Shown in pieces: positions 22,233 through 34,082 of a stretch of DNA of 64,000 bases. Below the pieces are notes generated by a model. That model ran no database searches and had not been told where the DNA came from. It was given only the letters and a program-made list of their open reading frames with translations. The translations under genes and the position numbers were made by a program. Location of the stretch: positions 56,161,759-56,225,758 of the forward strand of contig JAKGHH010000003.1 of assembly GCA_022828595.1 (NCBI GenBank). The letters run 5' to 3'. The stretch comes from Nelumbo lutea (taxonomy: Eukaryota; Streptophyta; Magnoliopsida; Proteales; Nelumbonaceae). The first letter of the stretch is position 1. Each line of letters starts with the position of its first letter.

Positions 22233-22530
22233 TATGGGTGCAAGTCGTGTGGTTTGGGCTGGGTTTATGGTCAACCCGAGATCAGACCATTCTCGAGGTC
22301 AAGCTTGATCTTTTCAATTCGAGTCCAGCCTGCACTGTAATTTGATGCATTGGGGTTGGGCTCTGACCTGGGCCATTGTCCAACTCGGCTCAGGCCCGGG
22401 CCAGATCCCAACCCCAATGCATCAAATTACAGTGCAGGCTAGACTTGAATTGGAAAGATCGAGCTTGACCTTGAGAACAGTTTGGGCTCGGATTGACCAT
22501 AAACCCGGCCCAAACCACACAACTTGCACA
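22233..22530. repeat. Long imperfect hairpin (fold-back element)
   Basis: Bases 22238-22374 and 22393-22529 are inverted copies of about 136 bp, roughly 88-90 percent matched by eye, around an 18-nt spacer. Outer ends are GTGCAAGT and ACTTGCAC; inner ends are CCTGGGCC and GGCCCGGG. Many mismatches are C/T or G/A and would allow G-U pairing. It may be the left part of a larger hAT-like element ending at 22950 (AAGTTGCACCCCTA). Confidence 0.8.
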
Positions 22531-22571
22531 TATATATGTACTTATGTAAATATGTGTACATATATTTATTT

Positions 22572-22715
22572 AGGGTAAAATACAAAAACCATCCCTGAAG
22601 TTTCTGACAATAATAAAAACCTCCCTTCTAGTTTAACTTTAGCAAAATCCTCCCTTCCATTTTCAAATAAATCGACAAAAGCCTCCCTTCTGTTAATGAA
22701 TCAGACGAAAAGCGT
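22572..22715 (+). repeat. Dispersed repeat, AGGGTAAAATACAAAA family, copy 2
   Basis: The second copy of the family at 15201-15350, in the same orientation. It lies between the hairpin and the TIR-like end at 22950, so it probably inserted into that element. Confidence 0.65.
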
Positions 22716-22950
22716 TAAACTGATGGGTTGGGATTGGGATGTTATATAGTTGAGCTGAGCTTGGGTTGGCATAAAATGGGCCAGGCTCAGGATGTCCAAG
22801 GGCTAGGCTCAAGCAAAGCTAAAATATTTAGAAAGCCCAAACTTTTGGCCCAATCCCAACTCGAGGACATAAAATCTAAGCCCAACCTATGTAAATTCAC
22901 AAGTTGGGTCGATTTATGCTCGGGTTAAGCCCTCCCAAGTTGCACCCCTA

Positions 22951-25164
22951 TCTCTCCCCAACCGTCCACAAACTCCTTTGACCTTTAGTTCTCCAATTTT
23001 ATTAATTCATCACTTAAATTCGAGTCATATAAGCATTCTAAGAATACTAGTAGGCCGAGTCAATCCAAATCCAACCCAATAATAATTTTATTGATGTTTA
23101 GATTTACCAACATCTATGGAATTTAATTTAAATAAAACAAATTTCAAAACTCATAAATTTGTATTATTTTATTAACTTTAAATAAATTTTTAATGGATAT
23201 TAGTTTTTAATAATTTATTAAGATAATAAAATTTTACTAATTTAACAAGATGTAGTTTTTAATAAATTATATTAGTAAAAAAAATATTTTATTAATTTAT
23301 TGATCTTACTACTTTTTGTTAACTCATTTATTCTTATTCTATAAATAAAGCATTTAACTTTATCTATAATAACAATAAATAATTATTTTCTTTTATTTCA
23401 GTAATTCGCTAAATTATTTTTTCTATTTTAATGAATATATAATTGTTCAAAAATTTTCTAATAATTATACATGTTTATTCATAATTATAATTAAATGGAA
23501 GTATATTAAGTGGATTTTAAATTATATTTTTAAGTTTGAAATGAAATTTATATGGGCTATAATTATAATTCAATGTAAATTTAAAGTTCAAATATTAATT
23601 ATTTTAAAGTTTGAAATGAAAGTATGCTATCGGTTGCTTGGGAGTCATGGGGGTCTCAAAAGCTAATAAAAGTGTCTTCCGTTTGTACCTTTCTCTCCCC
23701 TTTATAGGGAAGATCCCAAGGCTACTAAAGGAAGGATCTATAAAATAGACCTTTCCTACTAGGAAAGGGAATTTTTGTCTTTTACACTATGACCGTAGGA
23801 CTACCATGACATTGGATTTTTCCACATGTTCGGTGAGATCCTCAATAATAAAGTTTCATTTCTTTCGAGAATTCTCACATGGCACATGCTAGCTACATCC
23901 CCTTAGAGGTTTTATTGCGGCCACGTGTCAATGACAAGGTTCTAGTTCAGTTGGCGTGCTCGGATTTGTTAAAGATAGTGGCATCAACTCGCATTCATCG
24001 CTGCTCTGTGTTGATGTTTATTGCTCATTACAAGTCCCAGAGGGTGTTGTTATGGGGTTCGCATCCATCCCAGAGGGTGTTTTGGGGCGAGTGGGAGCTA
24101 ACGGGGCAAAGCTAACGGTCGTCCCATTAGCTCTACATGAGTTTCTTTAGTTTGCATGTGAGCAGGCACGTGGCATGCCCACAACGGGTGGGATGTATTT
24201 GGGGGGCAACTCTGTGCAGGGCAGATGCAAACCCGTTTTTATGCTCACCGCATGCTTTGGGGGACTTTCCATGCTCATCGTAGGTGCATCGCCGATGATG
24301 CCAAACCACACGTATTTACAACAAGATCATTTATCATTTATTGATATGAAATGATAAGACCATTCAAGGTAAAAAAATTGTCAAAAGTAAGGGTTATCAT
24401 TTCTAGTATGGCCAGGGTTTTGTATTTTGTATTGATGATGGAAATGGAATAGAAAATCTAAATCAACAATTTAAGAGCCATTTTTCACTCTAGGTTAAAT
24501 GGGCCAATCCACGACGCGAATAAATAATACAAATTTAAAATTAGATGGAAATATAAAAAGTTTACAAAAAAAATATAGAGATTTTTGTTAATAATAAAGA
24601 TATCCACATCTTTGATAGTTTTTATTTGTCATATTAACCAAAAAATTTGAGCACATCTTTAATATTATATTTGAATGTAATGATTGTAAAAAATATAGAA
24701 TTACAAAAATTTAACATATCTGAACAATAGATAGAAATAAAAACATACAAAAGTATATAAAAAATTTGAGCACATCTTTAATATATATATATATATATAT
24801 CTTATTGGTGATGAAAATGGAATAAAAAATTAAAACTAATCTAATAATGAAACCATTTTCCTATTAGGGTGGGGGGAAGTTACATCATCCATGCCCAATA
24901 GATATACCTGCAATGTCATAATTAAATAAAATTCAAAATAGATAACGATACAAAAAATTATAAATGTATATAGAAAATTGATTCATTACTTTGCAAATCT
25001 CCAATATTATATATTCATCATAGTAAACAAAAAAAGTGTGATAAACAAAAATTTTCTAATTAATAATGTAAACAATAATACAAAATTTGAAAAATTAAAA
25101 TAAAATAAAACCATTTTTCCATTTAGGTGGCAAGTTAATGATTAAGATATACCCTTTGATTTCA
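22951..25164. other. AT-rich intergenic stretch, no gene seen
   Basis: Mostly low-complexity A/T sequence. A less AT-rich block at 23620-24310 includes CTATAAAATAG (about 23728) and could be an old LTR or promoter-like fragment; its open frames show no known motif. The words AAAAATTTGAGCACATCTTT recur near 24645 and 24758. Confidence 0.4.
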
Positions 25165-26031
25165 CTTATAAAAAGTACTTCTTTTAACAAGTACTTCTTT
25201 TAAGAATTGGGGCCACACATTAAGTGGTTATTAAGTGCTTATATGTGTTTGGTAAAAAGGTGAGGAAGTGGTACTTTTTTTTTTTTTTTAAAGAAGCACT
25301 TCTTAAAAAAGTGACCTTAAGGTTGTTTTTTTTTCCAAGTGCTTCTTCTAATCAAATGAGATGAACCAGCCCCTATTAATTTTTTTAATGCCCAAAATGC
25401 CTCCACATGAGTGTTTTCTTCCCTCTCCTCTCATTCAAACACAGCAAACCAAGGAGTGGCGCCTTCAGTTGTAGGTCCACCAATGACAATCGGTAGTGAG
25501 GAAAAACAGTCGGCAGACTTGCCATTTTGCCCTTTTTTGTGTTTTTTGTCAAGTTTTTCATTGATCTGAAGCTATTTTCTTGGGTTTTTTTGTAAGTTTG
25601 AAACTCCCATCTTCTTTGTGTTCGCAAATATGCTTTTGGGCGAGTTTAATGACGACAATCCCACCGTCTAGCCACTAGTGACTAGAAGGTTAGTTCGCCC
25701 AAACTCCTCCCCTCCATGTTTGGTGTTCTTTTTTAATTTTTTGGATTATTATTTGTCTTATTCGAATTTTTTTGGTTCCATATGGGAAATCCAAATATTT
25801 TTTGCTTTTTTTTTTGCATTGTCTATGAATTGGTTCCTATGCATAAGTAGGATTTTTTGGGCTTTTTTTTTGTTAAAAATCATGCAAAAAATTTGCTGAA
25901 GTTGGATAAATATTTGATGTTAAATTCACATTGCATTTTGATGTGTGAATATTTGTGATGTTTTATTTTTTAAATTCTGATTAATGCTTACATGCATTCT
26001 TGAATTGTAATTACATTTTTTTCTTTATTTG
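25165..26031. other. Left flank of a possible composite element
   Basis: The left edge has AGTACTTCTTTTAA repeated and TATGTGTTTGGTAAAAAGG. The right-hand region at about 31030-31095 reads, in reverse complement, ATTATGTTTGGTGAATAAAAGG followed by an AAAAAAGTATTT block. The interior word GTGATGTTAAATTCACAT recurs (about 25912 and 30635). This hints at one larger TIR element containing the gene fragments at 29.8-30.5 kb and interrupted by Copia. The evidence is weak. Confidence 0.3.
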
Positions 26032-29000
26032 TGTGAAACCAGAGCTTGGTTGGTTGATTCTTTTCTGTTTTATTTATTGAGAAAACTCAAATATATATGC
26101 ATGGCTACAACCATCAATCTCCTAAGTTTATGGCAACTAGATCTCCTAAGTTTATGCCAACTACTACATAACTTTCCTATCTGAACTATACATGAAATGA
26201 GATATACACAGGAAAGGAGATAAGAAGATATATATGGATTTCTAATTTCAGCATAATCCTAACACCCCCCCTCAAGTTGGAGCATGCAGATTGTGAATGC
26301 CCAACTTGCGGAGAAAGTACTAAAATTCTCTACGACCCAGTGCCTTTGTAGAAATGTTAGCTAATTGAACGGTAGTCGACACATAAGCAGGATGAATGCA
26401 ACCATTTTGAATCTCATCATGTACAAAATGGCAATCAACTTCAATATGTTTCGTACGCTCACGAAACACTAGGTTTGTTGCAATATGCAAGGTTGATTGA
26501 CTATCACAATATAATGGCATTGGGTTTGGATGCGTAACTCCAAGAGCCAATAACAATCATTTCAACCATTTTAATTCACACGTGGCAGTGGCCATAGAAC
26601 GATACTCTGTTTCCGCTGAAGAACGAGCCATAATGTGTTGTTTCTTAGTTTTCCAGGAAATAGGCGAGTTCCCAAGTAGAATAAACCATCCAAACAGAGA
26701 ATGTCAGGACAAAGGGCAGCTCACCCAGTTTGAATCAAACCATGCATATAACTGCAAGTCACAGTCTGAACGCAAGAGAATTCCTTGACCAGGATTTCCT
26801 TTCAAGTAGCGCACCATTCGCAATGCGGCCTCCCAATGTCTTTCCTGTGGTTGCTGCATAAATTGTGACAGAACATGAACACAATAAGACAACTCTGGAC
26901 GAGTTGCTGAGAGATAAATAAGCTTGCCCACCAAGCGCCTATATCGCTCAGGATCAGATAAGAGATGCCCTTTTGTCAAGGCTAGATTGTGATTCTGCTC
27001 TAGAGGAAAAGGAGCAGGTTTTGCACCAAGTAGTCCAACTTCAAAGATAATGTCCAAAGCATATTTACGTTGAGAGAGAAAAATTCCTGTTGAGTTTCGG
27101 GCAACTTCAATGTCCAAAAAATATTTCAATGGTTTCAAGTCTTTCATATGAAAGCAGTCACTCAAATATTTTTTGAAGACTTGAATTGCCATACGATCAT
27201 TACCTGACATGACAATGTCGTTTACATATACGAGAACAAGCACATGCACCTTGTCTCGACGAAAGGTGAAGAGGGAGTAATCTGAACATGATTTCTGAAA
27301 TCCATATGTCTTCAAGGTTGCAACTAATTTAGCAAACCAACATCTCGATGCTTGTTTCAAGCCATATAGAGATTTTCATAACCGACACACCATACTTGGT
27401 TTATCTGACTGAAAACCAGGAGGCATTCGCATGTAGACTTCCTCATGAAGGTCACCATCCAAGAATGCGTTATGCATGTCCATTTGATGAAACTCCCAAT
27501 TTCTAGCTGCTACGACTGCAAGAAAGGTGCGGATAGTAACCATTTTTGCAACTGGGGCAAAAGTTTCATTATAATCAATTCCCTCAACCTGCTTGTTCCC
27601 AAAAATCACGAGACAGGCTTTGTATCTTTCCACTATCCCATCAACATTATATTTGATTCAATACACCCATTTGTATCCTATGGCTCGTTTTCCGGATGGC
27701 AAAGGCTCCACAGTCCATGTCAGATTATTTTCAAGTGCTTGTATTTCTTTCTGCATTGCATTTCTCCATTTTTCATCCTTTACGGCCTCAATAAAAGAAG
27801 TAGGTTCAACTCCTATAGTAATAGCTGCCAAGAAAGCACAACGTTGACAAGAAAATTTGTTGAAAAGAGGCGCGAAGAGGGACTCAATCGTTGTGCGGTG
27901 TGAAGCATATAATCTCTCAACCTTATGGGTTGTTGTTTCTGTCGATGCCCATGCCCCAAATGAAATTCAGATTGCTGTTGTTGCTCAATATCACCACCCC
28001 CCTTATGTCAGGACTGTCTTCGCTTGCATTTCCTGTGGTGGCGTCACAAGGATGCATGGGTTCACCAACATTTGCATTCGGGTCTATGCGGGTTCCTTCT
28101 TTTACACGGATTCCTTCTTCAGCGAATTCACCTCGCTGGTCAATCTCCATCTCGCCATTTGCTTGTCTAGGTAAATAAGTGGGCAGCACCAACACCTCAT
28201 CTGTCTCACCTATTCCACAATTAAATTGGCATTGTGCTTTGTTTGGTTGTGCATCCTCCTTGCGTGCATAAGGGAATTCATGCTCTATAAAAGTGACATC
28301 TCTTGATGCAAAGAACATGTCGAACTCTAAATCATACAAGCTCCATCATTTCTTTCCAAAAGGATACCCAACAAAAACACATCGTCAGCTTCAACTGACA
28401 AATTTATTCCCTCCATATCCTTGATTGTGTGCATATGCTAAGCAACCAAAAACTCGCATATTATCATAAGGAGGTCGCTCAAATAAAAATTTATGGGGAG
28501 TCTTTCCTTTCAACAGAATGGACGGTGTCCAATTAATCAAATAACATGCGGTCAAGACACATTCCCCCAAAAAATCAATAGGCAAGCTAGCTCGAAAGTG
28601 CAAGGCTCAGGCAACATTGAGTATGTGGTGGTGCTTGCGTTCAACCCTCCTGTTTTGTTGAGAGGCCCCGACACAAGTGGTTTGATAAATAATACCATTT
28701 CAGCAAAATAACTAGCCAAGCAGACAAACTCAGTCCCACTATCAGTACGAATCACCTTTACAGGTTTGTTAAATTGCCTTTGAACCATAGCAAAAAAATT
28801 TTGAAGAACTCGTCCCACTTCCGTCTTATCAACCAGAAGATAAATCCAAATACCTCTGGAAAAGTCGTATACTATGGTCAAGAAATAATGAGCAACACAA
28901 GAAGCGAAAGTTCTATAAGGACCCCATAAATCACAATGAATTAACTTAAAAATATCGGATGCTTTATTATCACTAGAAACAAACTCTTATCGACATTGTT

Positions 29001-29775
29001 TAGCTCGGAAGCATGCATCACAACCCTTAATATTGTCATCATTATTATTCTTAGTACTAATAAAATGTAGCAACTTAACAATTCTATGAGAAGAATGTCC
29101 CAACCTTTGATGCCAAATATCACACGTCATGTTCTCTGTAGTCTTCATTGCTCTTGCTAATGCAATGCTCCGAAAATAATAGAGTCCCTCTCCCTGCTCA
29201 CCCGCTCCAATCAGCATCCTCGTAGTGCGGTCCTGTATAACACATAATTTATTAGTGAACTGAACAATACAACTCGACTCCTCAATCAATTGCGATACGA
29301 AAATTAAATTGCAATTCAAACTAGGCACATATAAAACATTAGTCAATTTTAGATGATCGTCTAGTGCAATTGTGCATTTTTTCTCTGCTATTGTAGCTTT
29401 CCCATCTAGTAGTCCGATAGAGCATGGAATGACATTTTTTATGTCTCTCATCGACTCGAGGCTTCCTGTCATATGATGAGAGGCCCTTGTGTCTATTATC
29501 CACTCTGACAATTTTTGTTTACCACTTAGTCGTTGACTCCCCTCTTTCTGTGTGTTCAAAAGGTTGAGTAACATGGTCCACTACTCACTACTTAGTCCAT
29601 TTAACCCAGTCTTGGCTGCATCAATTGATTCTCCTTAAGACGCATTGCCTTGCGTAGAGACTTTGGTTGTATTGGCATTGACTTGGCCGCCACGACCTTT
29701 TTCTTTGTTTTTAGCCATACCGACTACTGTGTCTGAAAACCTACAATTGGTTGCATAATTGCCACAAAAGACAGA
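26032..29775 (-). mobile_element. Decayed Copia retrotransposon, 5'-truncated
   Basis: On the minus strand, in order: a zinc-knuckle remnant near 29750, protease (IIDTRASHHMTG, about 29500), GAG-pre-integrase, integrase core (about 28880-28400, with VIRTDSGTEF and CLAYAHNQGYGG), a linker, reverse transcriptase (27630-26704, with VYVNDIVMSGND) and RNase H (26556-26320, with PLYCDSQS and [14 protein letters not shown]). A polypurine tract (CAACTTGAGGGGGG) precedes a 3' LTR that starts TGTTAGG at 26264 and runs to about 26032. Several frameshifts and stops break the frame, and the 5' LTR is missing. PPT and LTR order show that transcription ran leftward. Confidence 0.85.
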
Positions 29776-29795
29776 GAACCGATCTCTCTAAAACC

Positions 29796-29911
29796 TATCG
29801 CAGAACTTCGACTCGTCAGAAATCCATTAAAGATCCGGACGTTCGTGAGTCTTATCCGGAACTCCCTAAAGAGGCAAAACTCTATGTTGGCAATTTACCT
29901 TATGACATTGC
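29796..29911 (+). pseudogene. Fragment of a chloroplast-type RRM protein gene
   Basis: The open frame includes DVRESYPELPKEAKLYVGN followed by LPYDI. That is the linker plus the RNP2 beta strand of an RNA-recognition motif as in chloroplast ribonucleoproteins. It stops abruptly after a few dozen codons, with no RNP1 and no downstream domain. Eleven bases later a different gene fragment starts. I read it as a captured or rearranged piece of a host gene and it should not be functional alone. Confidence 0.5.
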
Positions 29912-29922
29912 AGAGAAAATCC

Positions 29923-30456
29923 ATGGTCACTACGCTCGTCAATTCACAGCCTCTTCACAATTTCTCCATTTCGTTCTTGAAGTGGGGGAAGAACTAGGTT
30001 AACAATCACCGCTGCCAGAAACCAGCCGATACCACCCGAGAATCCCTGCTGCATGATCACTGTTCCTCGGCTTCCGAGTCCAAACCCGATGGTGCCTCCC
30101 TCCGCAAAAAGGAATATGATTCGGAGGATTGGAAGTTACTGATCAGATCTCGAAGTGTTAAGAATCGTTTCCCGTTCGCCTCATGTTCCACCACTTGGTT
30201 GATGGAAAAGTCGCCGAAGAGCCCCACCGCCTTTGCAAGAAGGAATGCCGGAACTGAAGACAGTAGGAGTAAACTCTTAATTCGTCTTCGGCCTGGAGGA
30301 AGGGAAGAATCCGCGTTGAAGAACAAAACTGACGCTGCTGCTGCTGCTGAAGAAGGAAAAGAAGTAGAGGAACCGGTTTCGAAGCCGTGGAATTTGAGAC
30401 CGATCTTCCGACAGCCTCACTGCGCGATTCCTCTCGAGACCGTCCTAACAATTTGA
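29923..30456 (+). pseudogene. DUF1639-family gene fragment with own start codon and in-frame TAG
   Basis: From the ATG at 29923 the frame reads MVTTLVNSQPLHNFSISFLK and WGKN, the conserved start of plant DUF1639 proteins, then TAG at 29995-29997. The same frame continues to 30456 with EYDSEDWKLLIRSRS, EKSPKSPTAFARRNAG, SKLLIRLRP and SKPWNLRP, all typical of the family. After WNLRP the sequence no longer matches and ends at TGA. The last conserved block of the family (LFPGLWL...ITPD) is absent. The protein's function is unknown. The TAG sits where the family has a longer continuous frame, so this copy is broken. Confidence 0.6.
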
Positions 30457-31249
30457 TATGAATATTTATTATGTTTTATATATGTTGTTGTGATTAATAA
30501 TTAGTTAAATGTTTAAATTTTTTCAAAATTGTGATTGCAATTTTTCATGAATTTTTATATGAATATTTATTAAATATACATTGCAATTTTTATTTATTAA
30601 ATGTAATGGTGAAGCTTTGCTAGTAAATATTATTTGGTGATGTTAAATTCACATTTCATTTTTCATGAATTTTTGTTGGTGATGTTTTGAATATTTTTTG
30701 AATGACCCAAATTTTCATTTTTATTGAATAATCCAAATTTAGTCATCTTATTTTATTTTTCTTAAATAATTCGAATTTTCAATTATTGCATTATTATTAT
30801 TTTGTATAATAAATTTTATCCTATTTTATGCTTTTTGAATAATACAAAATTTTATTTATTGGTAAATATTATTTGGTGATGTTAAATTCATATTGTATTT
30901 TTTTGTATGAATGAAGTGAGAGCTAAAAGTGTTATTTATGCCAATATAAACACTTATGGAAAAATAATTCACTATACATCCTCATCCAATAAGTGTATAA
31001 AAAACTCAATAAATAATTTAACAAGTCACATCTAAAAAAGTTATACAATAAATACTTTTTTAAGAACCTTTTATTCACCAAACATAATATAAATCATTCA
31101 CATCAAATGAGTCAACTTAGGATGTGATAATTAAATATTAAAAGAATTAAAAATGACAAAAATACAAAAAAAATTGAGAGAATGGACCTTCTAAATGTTT
31201 ATAGTTATACATTAGGCCTATCCGTACTTTACTGATATGAGTCCACTGT
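30457..31249. other. AT-rich spacer between captured fragments and Pack-MULE
   Basis: Repeated ATATTTATTAAATAT and TTGGTGATGTTAAATTCA words occur here. No gene is visible. The right part may hold the right end of the composite element proposed at 25165. Confidence 0.35.
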
Positions 31250-33055
31250 CCACTGACCACCGTAGCCTAACCGAGTTCAACTCTGCGCCCTACCCAGATT
31301 TCCCCCACAAACGCCCCACACGCTCACCATCCGCCACCTGTCCTTTCATACGAGAGACACTAAACAGCGTGCAGGGCTTCCGTTACCCCCAACCAACCCA
31401 TTGGTTTTTCCCACTTCTCAAAGCCCTCTTCTCCCTCTCCTCCCTCTCGAGTGCCTGACCCTGACTACTTCTTCCTCGCCAGAGCATCTTCTTCTTCTCC
31501 GGCACCGGCACCGGCACCGGCGGTACTCTCTAACCCATTTTTTCATCTCATTTTTTATTTTTTCTTATTCTTTTCTGATATTTTCGTTTTTCAGATATTA
31601 GAGAAACCGGCGGCAGTCATCTCCTTTTCCGGCACCGGCACCTACACGGCAACTGGCGGTACTCTCCATCCCACCTTTCACCTCATTGTTTATTTTTTCT
31701 TCTTTTTCTCTGATGTTTTCGCTTTCCATATATCAGAGAAACCGGTCTCCTTCTCCGACACCGGCATGCAGGCTTCCATGCCATCCAATTAATAATTCAG
31801 GTATACATGCATGCAGGCTTCCATGCCATCCATCTTTTAAATATTTTTGGTAAAACGGGGAAAGCTTTTGCTGCAGTGATACTTTTAGGGAGCATTAGCA
31901 AAGAAAGAATAAAAAACACCGCCCAAAACATCAGAAGCAAGCAAGCAAGAAGAAGAAGAAGATAAACGTCTCCTTGCCAGGCTGCAATCTCTCCAATCAT
32001 CCCCTTCTTGTCTCCATTCTCTATCCATCTATGTTCCTTTGTCTCTACCCAATCCTACCCTTTTGCCTTGCAGTCCCAATACAACAAAACTGTTCTTTAG
32101 AATTACAAATCCCCAAAAACAGAGGGCGGCATTCACAAACATTACAGAGGAAGAAGAATAGCACCATCTCCCCTTCAGTCGTTGTTTCTTTCTTTGGCCT
32201 ATACCTCTCAAAATGGGTACTGGTTGGCGGAGAGCCTTCTGTACTTCCATCCCTCGAGACAAAGAAAACACAGTTGCAGACAAGCAGCAACAAGCCCGCA
32301 CTACCAGCCCCAGCCCCCGTCCCAGAAGCTGTACAAAGTTGGCCCTTTTTCTGTCCGGCGGTAGCAATCCCTCAACACCGCGCTTGAAGTCCAATCCCTC
32401 CACCCCGCGCTTGCAATCATAACCAGTTTCAAGCCCCAGCTTGCGGTGCCGAACGACCGCAGGGTCTACTGTGCCACCACCATCTTCGCATGACAACAGT
32501 CCCAAGCTCCAATGCAAGACTACGGTGACAACAAAAAGCCCCCGACTATTTCAGGGCTCCAACCCGTCGTCTCCCAGATCGCCTTCGACATTTTCCCTCC
32601 TCAAAGGGGGTTGGTTTCGTACCGGGAATCTTGGTGCCGGGAGAAGGAGACCGGTTTTTCTGATATTTGGAAAACGAAAACATCAGAAAAAAAGAAAAAA
32701 AAAAACAATGAGGTGAAAGGTGGGATGGAGAGTACCGCTGGTTGCCATTGTAGGTGCCGATGCCAGAGAAAGAGAAGATTCTGCCGCCGGTTGCCGTTGT
32801 AAGTTCCGGTGCCGGAAAAAAAGAAGATGCTCTGGCGAGGGAGATCAGGGTCAGGCGAAGCTGTCGAATGAAAGTTTTGAACGAGTAAAATGGGACTTTT
32901 GAGGAATAACGGAACGTCCGTTAGCCTCGCACGCGCTGTTTCGCGTCTCTCGTGTGAAAGGACAGGTGGCGGATGGTGAGCGTGTGGGGCGTTTGTGGGG
33001 AAAACTGGGTGGGGCGCAGATTTGAACTCAGCCAAACCCGGGCTATTAACTTCGT
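31250..33055. mobile_element. Pack-MULE with about 430-510 bp terminal inverted repeats
   Basis: The segment 31250-31770 reappears inverted at about 32620-33055. Shared blocks include GAGTTCAA.TCTGCGCCC, CCCCACAAACGCCCCACACG, CTCACCATCCGCCACCTGTC, CTCGCCAGAGCATCTTCTT, CGGTACTCTCCATCCCACCT and AGAAACCGGTCTCCTTCTC. Long TIRs around a host gene fragment and no transposase define a Pack-MULE. Between the TIRs lies a WAV3-like 5' gene region. The exact ends and a 9-bp target duplication could not be fixed. Confidence 0.8.
32213..32610 (+). pseudogene. Captured 5' fragment of a WAV3-type RING E3 ubiquitin ligase gene
   Basis: The ATG at 32213 opens MGTGWRRAFCTSIPRDKE, the signature start of WAV3/WAVH (EDA40-type) E3 ligases. 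The frame continues SPSPRPRSCTKLALF, SGGSNPSTPRL, then a TAA at 32420-32422, then PVSSPSLRCRTT, SPKLQCKTT and GSNPSSPRSPSTFSLLK before running into the right TIR. The RING finger and vWA domains that follow in the family are absent. Bases from about 31850 to 32212 are probably its 5' UTR or promoter. Intact relatives act in root gravitropism; this copy is truncated and has a stop. Confidence 0.75.
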
Positions 33056-33284
33056 ATCCGGATGTATCACCCGCACATCGGGAACAACGGCAACCACGGT
33101 ATAAACTACGTGAAAGCTTTGTCGTCATATTTTGGACACAGAAAACAACTCAGAAAACATCGGGATTCATGTGCGCTCTCTTCCACTGAAGCTAAAAAGT
33201 AAGTGCGCTCTCATCCACTTCACTGTTCCATCTCCTACTTCTGTGAAACCCTACACTATTTCGGTCGGTGGTGGAGAGAGAGAA
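33056..33284 (+). promoter_or_regulatory. Proximal promoter and leader of the PCS gene
   Basis: The only sequence between the Pack-MULE right TIR and the PCS start codon is about 230 bp. No strong TATA box is visible. CTTCTGTGAAACCCTACACT near 33239 is likely leader. By position, any control sequence further upstream must lie in the transposon. Confidence 0.45.
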
Positions 33285-33359
33285 ATGGCGATGGCAGGTC
33301 TATACAGGCGAGTGCTTCCGTCTCCTCCTGCGATCGAATTCTCATCGTCGGAAGGAAAG
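33285..33359 (+). CDS. PCS: Phytochelatin synthase exon 1
   Basis: Phytochelatin synthase is a cytosolic glutathione gamma-glutamylcysteinyltransferase that makes heavy-metal-binding phytochelatins from glutathione. The ATG at 33285 opens MAMAGLYRRVLPSPPAIEF then SSSEGK, the conserved N-terminus of plant PCS (25 codons). The GT donor follows at 33360 in phase 0, the usual junction after EGK in this family. Two ATG codons (M1, M3) are present and the first is conserved. The partner exon is 22.3 kb away at 55639. Together they give the first 77 residues; the rest of the catalytic domain and the Cys-rich C-terminal domain lie beyond the window or are lost. Confidence 0.9.
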
Positions 33360-34082
33360 GTTAGTTATAGTTCCTTCGGTTTCTACTATCTGTCTTTCGT
33401 CGTATGATTACCATATCTTTGTTACATTTCGTTTCATTACGAAAAGAATCCATGTTCACAGAAGTACATTGACCGTATTTTTGTTAACCAAACATGTAAA
33501 TTACAATTCTTATTTTACTTATATTTCACTTGGTTTCGGAGACTGAGTGATGACTTGTGTTTCAGGTTTTCTACAATTAGGGAATTTTTCTGAATATTGT
33601 GGTAATGGTTATACCTCTTGGTTTTGATTGGATTGTTAATTGGTATTAGATTCAATCAGTGAGTAGGTAAAAAGTTCATAGGAGGGAAAGGCAAAAAAGC
33701 GGAATTGCTTTTGTATGGGTTCCAAACTTCCTACGACAATACATGGCTATATACTTCAATTATGTGAATTTGACATATTCGAGCAATGAATCTGCATCTG
33801 CTGGAATTCACATTGTACCCTCGGATGGTATACAATTCCACGTAAACCGAGAGTTCGTGAGAGGATGTTGGTGGACAAAGTAAAAAAGAGGCATCGGCAA
33901 CCCTTATCCTCGGGGGGGGGGTTATTTATGTGGAGTTACTCAAAGATGGGTTTGCTTATGGAATCTATACTGTCTTAGATCCAGAATCCATAGCTTGCAA
34001 CGGAGGTCATGCGCCAATTGCCAAATCAGTGACTTTGGTGGTTTTTGGAAGATCTTAGATATTGTTATTGAGTTTGGAAACT

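Noticed and set aside
22238..22529. Annotating the hairpin as a miRNA gene
   Set aside because: Arms are far longer than a miRNA precursor and no mature sequence or expression evidence is available.
23879..24150. Possible small plus-strand gene
   Set aside because: Two overlapping frames of 64-78 codons with no family motif; surrounding sequence looks like a degraded repeat.
27445..28178. Plus-strand frames up to 152 codons
   Set aside because: Antisense of the Copia reverse transcriptase and linker; they lack plant coding features.
32029..32517. 162-codon minus-strand frame inside the Pack-MULE
   Set aside because: Antisense to the better supported WAV3-like fragment, whose start and motifs are on the plus strand.
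32601..33128. 175-codon minus-strand frame
   Set aside because: Translation of the right Pack-MULE TIR; a similar frame occurs in the left TIR, so it is repeat-derived.
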